Source of the DNA: Vitreimonas flagellata
GTDB taxonomy: Bacteria; Pseudomonadota; Alphaproteobacteria; Caulobacterales; Aquidulcibacteraceae
Direction of reading: 5' to 3'
Length of the DNA stretch: 64,000 nt
NCBI RefSeq assembly: GCF_004634425.1
Contig: NZ_SBJL01000001.1
Coordinates: forward strand, 1,461,001-1,525,000
Shown: piece after piece, positions 50,565-58,002 of the stretch
How the letters are laid out: every line of letters starts with the position of its first letter
Numbering within the stretch: the stretch's first letter is position 1
Translations under genes and position numbers: made by a program
Notes under the pieces: generated by a model
The model's input: the letters and a program-made list of their open reading frames with translations, nothing else
Told to the model about the DNA's origin: nothing
Databases searched by the model: none

Positions 50565-51482
50565 TTAGTTCTCCCGCCCCCAGTTCGGCGCAGCCGTGTC
50601 TTGGCCGGCATCGATAACTTCGCGACGCATCCGGCGGGCGCGGTCGAAGAGGTCGTAGAGTGTCTTGCCGTCGCCCCAGCGGATCGCGCGCTGCAAAGCC
50701 GCAAGGTCTTCCGAAAAACGGCCGAGCACTTCCAGCACCGCTTCGCGATTGTTCAAAAACACATCGCGCCACATCGTCGGATCGGACGCCGCGATGCGCG
50801 TGAAGTCGCGGAAACCTGACGCGGAATATTTCACCACTTCACTTTCGGTGACGCTCTCAAGATCTTCCGCCATCGCGACGATGTTGAATGCGATCAAGTG
50901 CGGCAAATGGCTGACGACCGCGAGCACAACGTCGTGCCGCTCCGCATCCATGCGCTCCACATTCGCGCCAAGCGCGCGCCAGAACGCTTCGAGCTTATCG
51001 ACAGCCTGCGCGTATTCCGGCCGCGTATCTTCAAGCGGCGTCAAAATATGCCAGCGGCCTTTGAACAGCGTAGAAAAACCCGCGTCCGGCCCCGAATGCT
51101 CCGTACCGGCAATCGGATGGCCTGGCACGTGGAAGGCATGCGCCGGCACGTGTGTGTTCGTCGCGGAGATCACCGCGCCCTTCACCGAACCCACGTCGGT
51201 GACGATTGCGCCGGGCTTCAATCCCGGCGCAGCAGCTTCAAGCGCATAGCCCATCGCGCCGACGGGCGTTGCGAGCACAACGAGGTCGGCGCCGGCGACC
51301 GCGCTCGCCGCGTCATCGAACACCTCGCCAATCGCCAATTCGCGCAGCCGCGCCCGCGCCGCTTCACTTGCGTCGTAGAGCGCGACCGAGCCCGCCGCGC
51401 CAAATTCCGCCGCGCCGCGCGCTATGGATGCGCCAATAAGGCCAACGCCGATGATGGCGATGCGATCGAATACCTGGGTCAT
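50565..51482 (-). CDS. tyrC: prephenate/arogenate dehydrogenase (cyclohexadienyl dehydrogenase)
   Basis: The 305-residue enzyme oxidises prephenate or arogenate on the tyrosine pathway. The NAD(P) site is IAIIGVGLIGASIARG, and the catalytic segment is HPIAGTEHSGPDAGFSTLFKGRWHILTP. The helical C-terminal domain includes HDVVLAVVSHLPHLIAFNIV and FRDFTRIAASDPTMWRDVFLNNR. The ATG at 51482 follows the chorismate mutase stop by 2 nt; a TTG at 51488 overlaps it. Cofactor and substrate preference cannot be read with confidence. Confidence 0.94.
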   Translation of the reverse strand: MTQVFDRIAIIGVGLIGASIARGAAEFGAAGSVALYDASEAARARLRELAIGEVFDDAASAVAGADLVVLATPVGAMGYALEAAAPGLKPGAIVTDVGSVKGAVISATNTHVPAHAFHVPGHPIAGTEHSGPDAGFSTLFKGRWHILTPLEDTRPEYAQAVDKLEAFWRALGANVERMDAERHDVVLAVVSHLPHLIAFNIVAMAEDLESVTESEVVKYSASGFRDFTRIAASDPTMWRDVFLNNREAVLEVLGRFSEDLAALQRAIRWGDGKTLYDLFDRARRMRREVIDAGQDTAAPNWGREN

Positions 51483-51484
51483 GT

Positions 51485-52294
51485 TCAAACGCGCGCGTAG
51501 GAGCCGAGCACGCGCACGCTATCGAGGCCCGCACGCGACAGCATCGCTGCACGCGGATCATCGAGTGCAACGAAACCGTCAACGCGCACCAGCACGCGCG
51601 GCTCGGCGCGCGCAATCTCCTTGCCGACCAAGCCCGCTTCGTTCAGCGCACGCTGCAAACGGTGATGCGGATCGAACGCCAGCAACAACGACACATCGCC
51701 GCCCGCCGCCTCATTCGGGCTCGCCGCAAACAAGGCCGCCTCCGGCTCTTCGCCCGCGCCAAGCAAAGGCAGACCGGCGATCAGATGCAGACTGTGGAAG
51801 CGCCGCTCCGTCAGCGCCGGCCACCACGCGCCAACGCCCGGTGCGGACGGCCATGACGTCACCGCAACGATCGTCTCGGGATTCTCAGCCGCTTTCTGCA
51901 GCGCCAGCTGCGGCTCGCCCAAATCCTTGATCCGCGTTCGGGCGCCGAAATGACGCCGCGCCACATCGAACAAACGCGCCGGATCGCCGCGTCCGCCCCC
52001 GACCACGACATCGATCACACGCTGGCGGCGCAGACCCGCCGTCATCAAGGCGCGCCACTGCTCCAGCACGAATTCACGATCGAGCGGCGCCGGCGCATTC
52101 GCCATTAACCGTCTCAGCATCGCCACTTCGCGCCCAGGGCGCAGCGGCAGGCCGGTTTGATTGGCTTTCAGCGCCGTCAGTTTGTCGGCCTGCTGCAAGC
52201 GTTGCGCGAACAGCGCAAGCAATTGATCGTCGATCTTGTCGATCTCATTGCGGATCGGTTCGAGCGGATCGCCAGGAGGGGTGACGTCATTCAT
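51485..52294 (-). CDS. chorismate mutase with long C-terminal extension
   Basis: The 269-residue protein has an AroQ chorismate mutase domain over residues 8-95: LEPIRNEIDKIDDQLLALFAQRLQQADKLTALK, then RREVAMLRRLM-type helix and EFVLEQWRALM. The mutase makes prephenate for PheA and TyrC. The remaining 175 residues (VIDVVVGGGRGDPARLFDVARRHFGA, IVAVTSWPSAPGVGAWWPALTERR, ARAEPRVLVRVDGFVALDDPRA) resemble no named domain I know, though the alternating strands and helices echo a prephenate dehydratase-like lobe. It starts at ATG 52294 and is coupled to tyrC. Confidence 0.88.
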   Translation of the reverse strand: MNDVTPPGDPLEPIRNEIDKIDDQLLALFAQRLQQADKLTALKANQTGLPLRPGREVAMLRRLMANAPAPLDREFVLEQWRALMTAGLRRQRVIDVVVGGGRGDPARLFDVARRHFGARTRIKDLGEPQLALQKAAENPETIVAVTSWPSAPGVGAWWPALTERRFHSLHLIAGLPLLGAGEEPEAALFAASPNEAAGGDVSLLLAFDPHHRLQRALNEAGLVGKEIARAEPRVLVRVDGFVALDDPRAAMLSRAGLDSVRVLGSYARV

Positions 52295-52402
52295 ACCGCC
52301 GCGACCATAACGACCTTTCACGCCGCTCGCCAATCTCCGCGCCAGATGCGCGTCATTAACAGGGAGCTGCTCTCCCGGGGGATGCTTAACCGGCGACGCA
52401 GT

Positions 52403-52416
52403 TTATACATTCGCGG
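52403..52416 (+). promoter_or_regulatory. possible -10 element directly before metX
   Basis: TTTATACAT places a TATACA hexamer at 52404-52409, 7 nt from the metX ATG, and no Shine-Dalgarno is visible. A leaderless mRNA is possible. A small palindrome (GGGAG-N5-CTCCC, 52362-52376) lies just upstream. I see no SAM riboswitch. Confidence 0.3.
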
Positions 52417-53583
52417 ATGATTCACGCAGGCGGAGCGGCGGCGGCGAAGCTTCAGGCGGCTGGGGGCGTACGCACCCTGGCTTTTGAGGCGAATGCAGCG
52501 CTGCAACTTTCCAGCGGGGAAACGCTCTCCCCGCTTTCGATCGCTTTCGAAACGTACGGCGCATTGAACGCCGAACGCACAAATGCAGTGCTGGTATGCC
52601 ATTCGCTGACAGGCGACCAATTCGTGGCCGGCCCAAACCCGATCACGGGACGCCCCGCGTGGTGGCCGCGCATCGTCGGCCCCGGCCGCCCGATCGACAC
52701 CAATCGATTTTTCGTCGTTTGCACTAATGTGCTCGGCGGCTCGATGGGCACGACAGGCCCCGGCTCGCCTGCCGCCGATGGCCAACCGTACGGTCTGCGT
52801 TTCCCGCCGATCAGCATCGCCGACACCGTGCGCGCCCAAAGCATGCTGGTCGAAGCGCTCGGCATTCAGAGCCTCTTCCTTGTCATCGGCCCCGGCATGG
52901 GCGGCATGCAGGCGCTGAATTGGGCGAGCGCCTATCCGCGCCGTGTGTTTGCGTGCGCGACCGTTGCGGCCGCCGCGGCACAGTCCGCGCAGAACATCGC
53001 CTTCGCCGAACTCGGCCGCCAAGCGATCATGGCCGATCCTGATTGGCGAAATGGCAGTTATCTCCAACACGGCGTGCGCCCGAACAAAGGCGCCAATGTC
53101 GCGCGCACAGCGACATTGATCGCGGGCCTGCCCGAGAGCGACGTGCGCGCGAAATTCGACAGCGCCCGCGCCAAGGAGCGTTTCTCCTTCGCGCTCGACA
53201 GCGCCGAAGCGCCGCGCGTGCCGAACGGCGGCTTTGTCGATCGCTTCGACGCCAACTCGTTCCTCTATCTCTCGCGCGCGATGGACGCCTTCGATCTCGG
53301 CGCCGATTTCGGCGGGCGCTTGGCCAATGCGTTCCAAGGCGGCGCGACGCGTCACGCCGTGTTCGCCTTCACCAGCGACTGGCGCTATCCGCCCGAAGAA
53401 AGCCGCGCCGTGGCGCGCGCTCTGATCGCTGGCGGCGCCGAAACCTCTTACGTCGAAATCCAAACCGAAGCCGGCCACGACGCCTATCTCGGCGAAGAGC
53501 CGGCGTTTGAATCGGCGCTCACCGGCTTCATCGATTCTGCCGCCACCGCGCGCGGCCTGGCGCTGCACGGAGGGGCCGGCTGA
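52417..53583 (+). CDS. metX: homoserine O-acyltransferase family protein (MetX) lacking the catalytic serine
   Basis: The 388-residue alpha/beta hydrolase-fold protein matches MetX: LSIAFETYGALNAERTNAVLVCHSLTGD, TNVLGGSMGTTGPGSPAADG, ALNWASAYPRRV, DSFLYLSRAMDAFDLG. MetX acylates homoserine from acetyl- or succinyl-CoA for methionine synthesis. The nucleophile elbow reads GPGMGGMQ where the family has GGSMGGMQ, so residue 160 is Gly (codon GGC at 52894). Asp321 (SDWRYPP) and His354 (GHDAYL) are present at the spacings of known MetX (161 and 194 residues from the nucleophile). Activity is therefore doubtful. metW follows with an overlap, as in normal metXW operons. Confidence 0.92.
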   Translation: MIHAGGAAAAKLQAAGGVRTLAFEANAALQLSSGETLSPLSIAFETYGALNAERTNAVLVCHSLTGDQFVAGPNPITGRPAWWPRIVGPGRPIDTNRFFVVCTNVLGGSMGTTGPGSPAADGQPYGLRFPPISIADTVRAQSMLVEALGIQSLFLVIGPGMGGMQALNWASAYPRRVFACATVAAAAAQSAQNIAFAELGRQAIMADPDWRNGSYLQHGVRPNKGANVARTATLIAGLPESDVRAKFDSARAKERFSFALDSAEAPRVPNGGFVDRFDANSFLYLSRAMDAFDLGADFGGRLANAFQGGATRHAVFAFTSDWRYPPEESRAVARALIAGGAETSYVEIQTEAGHDAYLGEEPAFESALTGFIDSAATARGLALHGGAG

Positions 53584-54215
53584 TGGCGCAACTCGAACTG
53601 GTTCATCCAGCGCCTATCGATCTCGACGCACCGTTGAGCGCGCGCGGCGATCACAACATCATCGCCCAGATGGTCGATGACGGCGCGCGCGTGCTCGATA
53701 TCGGCAGCGGCGACGGCGCACTGATCACCTTACTCACCCGCGAAGGCGCCAAAGCGCGCGGCTTGGAGATCGATCCGGCCAAGGTTCATGGCTGCGTGAA
53801 GCGTGGCCTGTCCGTCGTGCAAGGCGATGCGGATCGCGATCTCGCCGCTTTTCCGAGCGCCAGCTTCGAATACGTCGTGTTCTCGCGCTCCCTGCAACGC
53901 CTACGCGATCCAGAGGCGGCGCTGCGCGAAGCCGCGCGCATCGGCGAACGCGTCATCGTCACGATTGCCAATTCAGGCCATTGGAGCGGGCGCTTCGAGC
54001 TCATGTTCGGCGGCCGCATCAACAAAGCGCGGCGCGGGCGTGAAATTCTGCACCCCATGAGCGTGCGCGATTTCGTGGCGTTGGCGCGCGGCATGCGCAT
54101 GAGCGTGGAGCGGGCAGTCCCGCTCTCGCGCAACAAGCCGGGGGCGCCGTTCGCCAAAGTGCTCTGGCGCGCCAATTGGTTCGCCGAAGAAGCCGTCTTC
54201 CTGCTGACGCCGTAG
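53583..54215 (+). CDS. metW: methionine biosynthesis protein MetW
   Basis: The 210-residue protein has a class I methyltransferase-like fold: ISARGDHNIIAQMVDDGARVLDIGSGDGALITLL, LEIDPAKVHGCVKRGLSVVQGDAD, FEYVVFSRSLQRLRDPE, and the MetW-typical region SGHWSGRFELMFGGRINKARR. MetW works together with MetX to make O-acylhomoserine; its own chemistry is unclear. Its start overlaps the metX stop (TGATG). The family phrase with SQTLQ reads SRSLQ here. Confidence 0.94.
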   Translation: MAQLELVHPAPIDLDAPLSARGDHNIIAQMVDDGARVLDIGSGDGALITLLTREGAKARGLEIDPAKVHGCVKRGLSVVQGDADRDLAAFPSASFEYVVFSRSLQRLRDPEAALREAARIGERVIVTIANSGHWSGRFELMFGGRINKARRGREILHPMSVRDFVALARGMRMSVERAVPLSRNKPGAPFAKVLWRANWFAEEAVFLLTP

Positions 54216-54221
54216 GCACGC

Positions 54222-55316
54222 ATGAAGCGCCTCGTCATTTGCTGCGACGGCACTTGGCAACACCTTTACGGCGACGCGCTCACCAATGTCGCGCTGACAG
54301 CGCGCGCGGTCTCTTCACGTGACGCGCACGGCCATCCGCAGATCGTGTTCTATTCAGCGGGCGTCGGCGCCTCGGTTGATGGCCTCAGTCTCTGGCAAGG
54401 CATGACCGGCGCCGATCTCGACGACAATTTGCTCGAAGCCTGGACGTTCTTGAATCTCAATTACGAGCCCGGCGATCAGCTCTATCTTTTCGGCTTTTCG
54501 CGCGGCGCCTACACCGTCCGCAGCTTGGCCGGCCTGCTGCGCAAAATCGGCATTCTGCGCCGGGCGCACGTCGACAAGGCGCGCGAGGCGCTCGAAATCT
54601 ATCGCCACCGCACCATCAGCGCCGACAGCCCTGAAACAGATCGTTTCCGCCGTGCGCACGCAATTGCGTGGCCGAGGTTGGCTGCACCGTTCACCGCGCC
54701 GCCCGTCGATCTGCGCATCCGCTATCTCGGCGTCTGGGACACGGTGGGCTCACTCGGCATTCCGCGTGTGCTGCCGATCTCGCTTGGGCTGAACAAGCAA
54801 TACGAGTTTCACGACACAGCGCTTTCGCGCTCCGTCGAACACGCACGCCATGCCGTCGCCATAGATGAGCGTCGCGCAGCGTTTGCGCCGACGCTCTGGA
54901 GCAATGTCGACAGCTTCAACACGACGGGCGCGCCGGCGCGCGTGGCGCAAGCCTGGTTTCCCGGAGATCATGGCGGCGTTGGCGGCGGCGCCAATCGCGG
55001 GCTATCCAATTGTTCGCTGCTCTGGGTGCTCGAGGGGGCCGAAGCCGCCGGCCTCTGCATCGCGCGCGAGCCAGGTTCCGTGATCTCCAGCGCACTCGCC
55101 GACATCGATCCGATCAACGCCGCACTCAATGCACGCAAAGGCTTCTCGCTGCTTGGCGCCATGGGGTCACGCTGGCGCAAAGGCCTCAATCGCTTCGAAG
55201 ACCTGCACGAGACCGCGCTGCTGCGCTGGGCCGGCAATGCGAAATATCGGCCGGCGCCGCTCGAGCCGTTTGCCGCGCAAATCACGGCATCGCTACGCCA
55301 GCAGCGCGCCGCTTAA
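54222..55316 (+). CDS. DUF2235 alpha/beta hydrolase
   Basis: The 364-residue protein matches DUF2235 (T6SS phospholipase effector Tle1-like alpha/beta hydrolase): KRLVICCDGTWQ, FYSAGVGAS, YLFGFSRGAYTVRSLAGLLRK with nucleophile Ser93, Asp173 (LGVWDTVGSLGIP) and His250 (AWFPGDHGGVGGG). It has no signal peptide and no T6SS genes are near, so a housekeeping cytoplasmic or lipid-hydrolase role is more likely than a toxin. It follows metW by 6 nt and may be on its transcript. Its stop overlaps the convergent DUF1624 gene by 4 bases. Confidence 0.9.
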   Translation: MKRLVICCDGTWQHLYGDALTNVALTARAVSSRDAHGHPQIVFYSAGVGASVDGLSLWQGMTGADLDDNLLEAWTFLNLNYEPGDQLYLFGFSRGAYTVRSLAGLLRKIGILRRAHVDKAREALEIYRHRTISADSPETDRFRRAHAIAWPRLAAPFTAPPVDLRIRYLGVWDTVGSLGIPRVLPISLGLNKQYEFHDTALSRSVEHARHAVAIDERRAAFAPTLWSNVDSFNTTGAPARVAQAWFPGDHGGVGGGANRGLSNCSLLWVLEGAEAAGLCIAREPGSVISSALADIDPINAALNARKGFSLLGAMGSRWRKGLNRFEDLHETALLRWAGNAKYRPAPLEPFAAQITASLRQQRAA

Positions 55317-56569
55317 AGATACGACAGCCACCAATCGCGCCGTCGCGCCTTCAACCGCTGCCAATAGCGGCAGACCGGATAGAGCAGCGCGAGCACAACC
55401 ACCCAAGCCATATAAACCCAAGGCAGGGAAAAGCCGGCGCCAGCAAGTTTCTCCGGCGCTGTGAACACGTTGATCATATAATTGAACAAGCCGCTCACAT
55501 CATTGCCCGCCGCTGCGTTCGCCGCGATGGCGAGCAGATGGATGAGATAGACGTGCAGCAGGTAGAAGAAGAACGGCACCGCGCCGAACGTGTTCAGCAC
55601 CGATTGCACCATCTTCGGCAATCGCGTCAGCAGCGGCCAGAGAGTCAGCACGATGCCCAACGTCACCAACGTGAATTGCAGTGAGGGCGGATATTTCTGC
55701 ACGTCCAGAAACACCATCAGCATCGCGCCCCAGCTCGTCTGCAGGCGCCAATCCTTCCAATCGCCCTCCGGCCCCGTCGGGAACGACGGATCGCCATAGA
55801 CCATCGCCAAACGCAGCGCCAAGAACGCCGCGAGCATGGCGAGGCCGAGATAGAGAATGTTGCGGTCGCGCTTCTCTGATTTGTCGGCGAACACCTCGCC
55901 TAGACCATAGCCAAGGGCTGCGATGCCGATCCACGGCAGAATCGGATACGCGAACAGACCAATCGGTTGCTCGCCCACAAACACCGGCCCGCCATCGTGC
56001 AGGAAGAGCCACAGAGTCTGCGCCAGGCCCGTCAGTTCGCGCGCATCGATCGGATCGAGCGCATTGTGCCCGAGCGTGATCACGACGCCGATCGCCAGCA
56101 CCGCCACGCGCGGCAACCACACGAGCGCGGCCAGCGCGATCATGCACCAGCCGATGGCCCAGATCACTTGCAGGAAGAACGGGTACGGGAAGCCGAAATT
56201 CCAGCCGAAGCTCAGCACCGTGATCTCAAGAAAGATCAGCCACAGCCCGCGCGTGAACAGGAAGCGCGAAAGGCTCGGCATCGCCTTGCCGTTGACGAAT
56301 TGCAGGTAGGCCGACACGCCAGAGAGAAACACGAAGGTCGGCGCGCAGAGGTGCGTGATCCAGCGCGTCGCGTAGAGCGCGGGCGTCGTTGTGGCCGGAT
56401 CGAGCAGATTGCCGCCGATCCCGGCCATGCCCGGCCCGCCCAGAAAATAATCGCGCACGTGGTCCAAGGCCATCAAGACGATGACGAGGCCGCGCAGCAT
56501 GTCGATTTGCGCGATGCGCGTGCGCGCGTCGTATGATGCTGGCGTCGCAGCCGTTGCGTGTGCTGTCAT
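55313..56569 (-). CDS. DUF1624/heparan-alpha-glucosaminide acetyltransferase-like membrane protein
   Basis: The 418-residue protein has about ten membrane helices. It opens with ARTRIAQIDMLRGLVIVLMALDHVRDYFLGG, the DUF1624/acyltransferase 3-like signature with a membrane His. Other family features are WITHLCAPTFVFLSGVSAYLQ and PWIGIAALGYGLGEVF. Such proteins may transfer acyl groups across the inner membrane to envelope sugars; the substrate is unknown. The gene is single and convergent with the DUF2235 gene. Confidence 0.88.
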   Translation of the reverse strand: MTAHATAATPASYDARTRIAQIDMLRGLVIVLMALDHVRDYFLGGPGMAGIGGNLLDPATTTPALYATRWITHLCAPTFVFLSGVSAYLQFVNGKAMPSLSRFLFTRGLWLIFLEITVLSFGWNFGFPYPFFLQVIWAIGWCMIALAALVWLPRVAVLAIGVVITLGHNALDPIDARELTGLAQTLWLFLHDGGPVFVGEQPIGLFAYPILPWIGIAALGYGLGEVFADKSEKRDRNILYLGLAMLAAFLALRLAMVYGDPSFPTGPEGDWKDWRLQTSWGAMLMVFLDVQKYPPSLQFTLVTLGIVLTLWPLLTRLPKMVQSVLNTFGAVPFFFYLLHVYLIHLLAIAANAAAGNDVSGLFNYMINVFTAPEKLAGAGFSLPWVYMAWVVVLALLYPVCRYWQRLKARRRDWWLSYL

Positions 56570-56645
56570 TGCTCTAGTCCGCCCGCTTTTCAGCGGTAGG
56601 ACTATGCCTCAGGTCACGCCCAGACGCGACAGCAACGTAACAAAT

Positions 56646-57263
56646 TCAGACGTCCGCGTAGGCGAAGGCCAAGCGACCCAGCAGGCCTTGCGGCTGCAGC
56701 CGCCCCTCGGTCGCGAACAGGCACACGCACGCCTCGTCGCCCTGCACCACCGGCTGGTGGTTCACGTCGTGATCGGTGGCGGCGAAATCTCCGGCGCGGA
56801 AAAGCCCCAGCTCGTCGCGATAGGCGCCCTTCAGCACTGTACAAAATTCGGCGCCGGAATGTTCGTGCCGGGCCGTCGGCATGCCGGGCGCGACCGAGAG
56901 CACATAGACCCGGTTCGTCCGCGCATGCGGCGTCTCCACCGCCGCGACCCACACGCCCGGCGCCACCCATTTCCGCGGCTTCAGCGTCAGGCGTTCGGCG
57001 AACGGGCGGCGATCCATCGCCAGCTTCTCGGGTGCGGCGCCATCGAGCCGCGACATCACGCGCGACAGCGCATCATCGCCCATCGCGGCGTCATCGATCT
57101 CGCACAAGGCGTCGCCGGAAATCGCCTCATAGCTCGCGACCTGCCGACGGCACTGCGCGCAGCCGTCGACGTGCGCGGCGACGACGAGGCCAAAGCCTGG
57201 CTCCAAAACGCCGGAGGCGTAGGCCGCCAAAATATCTGCGGAAGGGTGGTGTTGCCCGCTCAC
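56646..57263 (-). CDS. chrR: ChrR-family zinc anti-sigma factor
   Basis: The 205-residue protein has an N-terminal zinc anti-sigma domain with His6, His31, Cys35 and Cys38 (HVDGCAQC). The numbering equals that of Rhodobacter ChrR and confirms the GTG start at 57263, which overlaps the sigma stop (GTGA) and has GGGAG 8 nt upstream. The C-terminal cupin has His133, His135, Glu139 and His169 (RHEHSGAEF, DVNHQP). ChrR holds SigE until singlet oxygen triggers its release. The gene is coupled to the sigma gene. Confidence 0.95.
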   Translation of the reverse strand: MSGQHHPSADILAAYASGVLEPGFGLVVAAHVDGCAQCRRQVASYEAISGDALCEIDDAAMGDDALSRVMSRLDGAAPEKLAMDRRPFAERLTLKPRKWVAPGVWVAAVETPHARTNRVYVLSVAPGMPTARHEHSGAEFCTVLKGAYRDELGLFRAGDFAATDHDVNHQPVVQGDEACVCLFATEGRLQPQGLLGRLAFAYADV

Positions 57264-57844
57264 TTCATCTGCTCCCAATGCGCGCGCAGCTTTATGAGCG
57301 CCAGCCGCAAGCGCGATTTCACTGTGCCGAGCGGTAAAGACAAATGCTCGGCTATTTCCGAATGCGGCCGATCCTCAAAGAAGGAGAGCCGCACCACTTG
57401 TTTCTGCTCTTCAGACAGAAGCTCCAACGCCTCCGCCATCTGCGCTTCGGTCTGCACCCGAGACACCGCGTCATCGGGAAGCTCCTCGTCGCTCGCCTCG
57501 TCGATGATCAACGTGTCGCGATACGCCAGTTCAACCCGTTCGCGCCGGAGTTTGTCGATCCAGGCATTCCGCGCCACCACGTAAATCCATGTCGACGCCT
57601 TCGCCTTGGCTGGATCGAACGACGCCGCGCGCCGCCAGATCGACACCATTACGTCCTGCGCCAGATCCTCCGCTGCTGCGCCACGCGCGCCGAGCTTGAT
57701 CAAATAGCCCTTCACCTTCGAGGCGTAGCGACCGAACAGGCTCGAAAACGCCACGCGATTGCCGGCCGCGATCTGCGTCAGCAACGCCTCGTCCGAAATA
57801 TCGGCGCAATCATCCACGTTAACCGCACCCCTCCGCCGCGGCAT
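57260..57844 (-). CDS. rpoE: ECF sigma factor of the SigE/ECF11 type
   Basis: The protein has 194 residues from ATG 57844. Region 2 is AAAEDLAQDVMVSIWRRAASFDPAKAKASTWIYVVARNAWIDKLRR, and region 4 is LSEEQKQVVRLSFFEDRPHSEIAEHLSLPLGTVKSRLRLALIKLR. With ChrR directly downstream it belongs to the SigE group that answers photo-oxidative stress. Starts further upstream (57889, 57943) would lie at or before the promoter read at 57897-57924, so they are unlikely. The best RBS for a GTG inside the N-terminus is GGAGG, so the exact start stays open. Confidence 0.93.
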   Translation of the reverse strand: MPRRRGAVNVDDCADISDEALLTQIAAGNRVAFSSLFGRYASKVKGYLIKLGARGAAAEDLAQDVMVSIWRRAASFDPAKAKASTWIYVVARNAWIDKLRRERVELAYRDTLIIDEASDEELPDDAVSRVQTEAQMAEALELLSEEQKQVVRLSFFEDRPHSEIAEHLSLPLGTVKSRLRLALIKLRAHWEQMK

Positions 57845-57896
57845 CGGGACCGTACGGATTGAGCCGGGAGAGTAGTCCAGCGCGCGCATGGAACCG

Positions 57897-57924
57897 ATTA
57901 CGCGCTGCCTTCGGGTTTGGATCA
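57897..57924 (-). promoter_or_regulatory. SigE-type promoter for the sigma-chrR operon
   Basis: On the minus strand TGATCC (57924-57919), a 16-nt spacer and CGTAAT (57902-57897) match the TGATC...CGTA form of SigE/ECF11 promoters. Transcription would start about 45 nt before the sigma ATG. Confidence 0.72.
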
Positions 57925-57927
57925 GTG

Positions 57928-57955
57928 TGAACCATGCCGCCACGCGGGCCGTAAA
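57928..57955 (+). promoter_or_regulatory. SigE-type promoter for the FAD oxidase-DUF1365 operon
   Basis: TGAACC (57928-57933), a 16-nt spacer and CGTAAA (57950-57955) repeat the facing promoter with one change in the -35 element. The ATG lies about 40 nt past the predicted start site. Confidence 0.6.
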
Positions 57956-58002
57956 AGCCCTCGAACCAGCCGAACCTCGCTGCGCTGGAGTGGGAACAGA
58001 TA

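Noticed and set aside
52295-52416. SAM riboswitch upstream of metX
   Set aside because: I could not match the conserved pseudoknot segments of SAM-II; only a small palindrome and a possible -10 element are seen.
54222-55316. DUF2235 protein as a T6SS toxin
   Set aside because: No T6SS, VgrG, PAAR or immunity-like gene lies nearby, and there is no signal or fusion domain.
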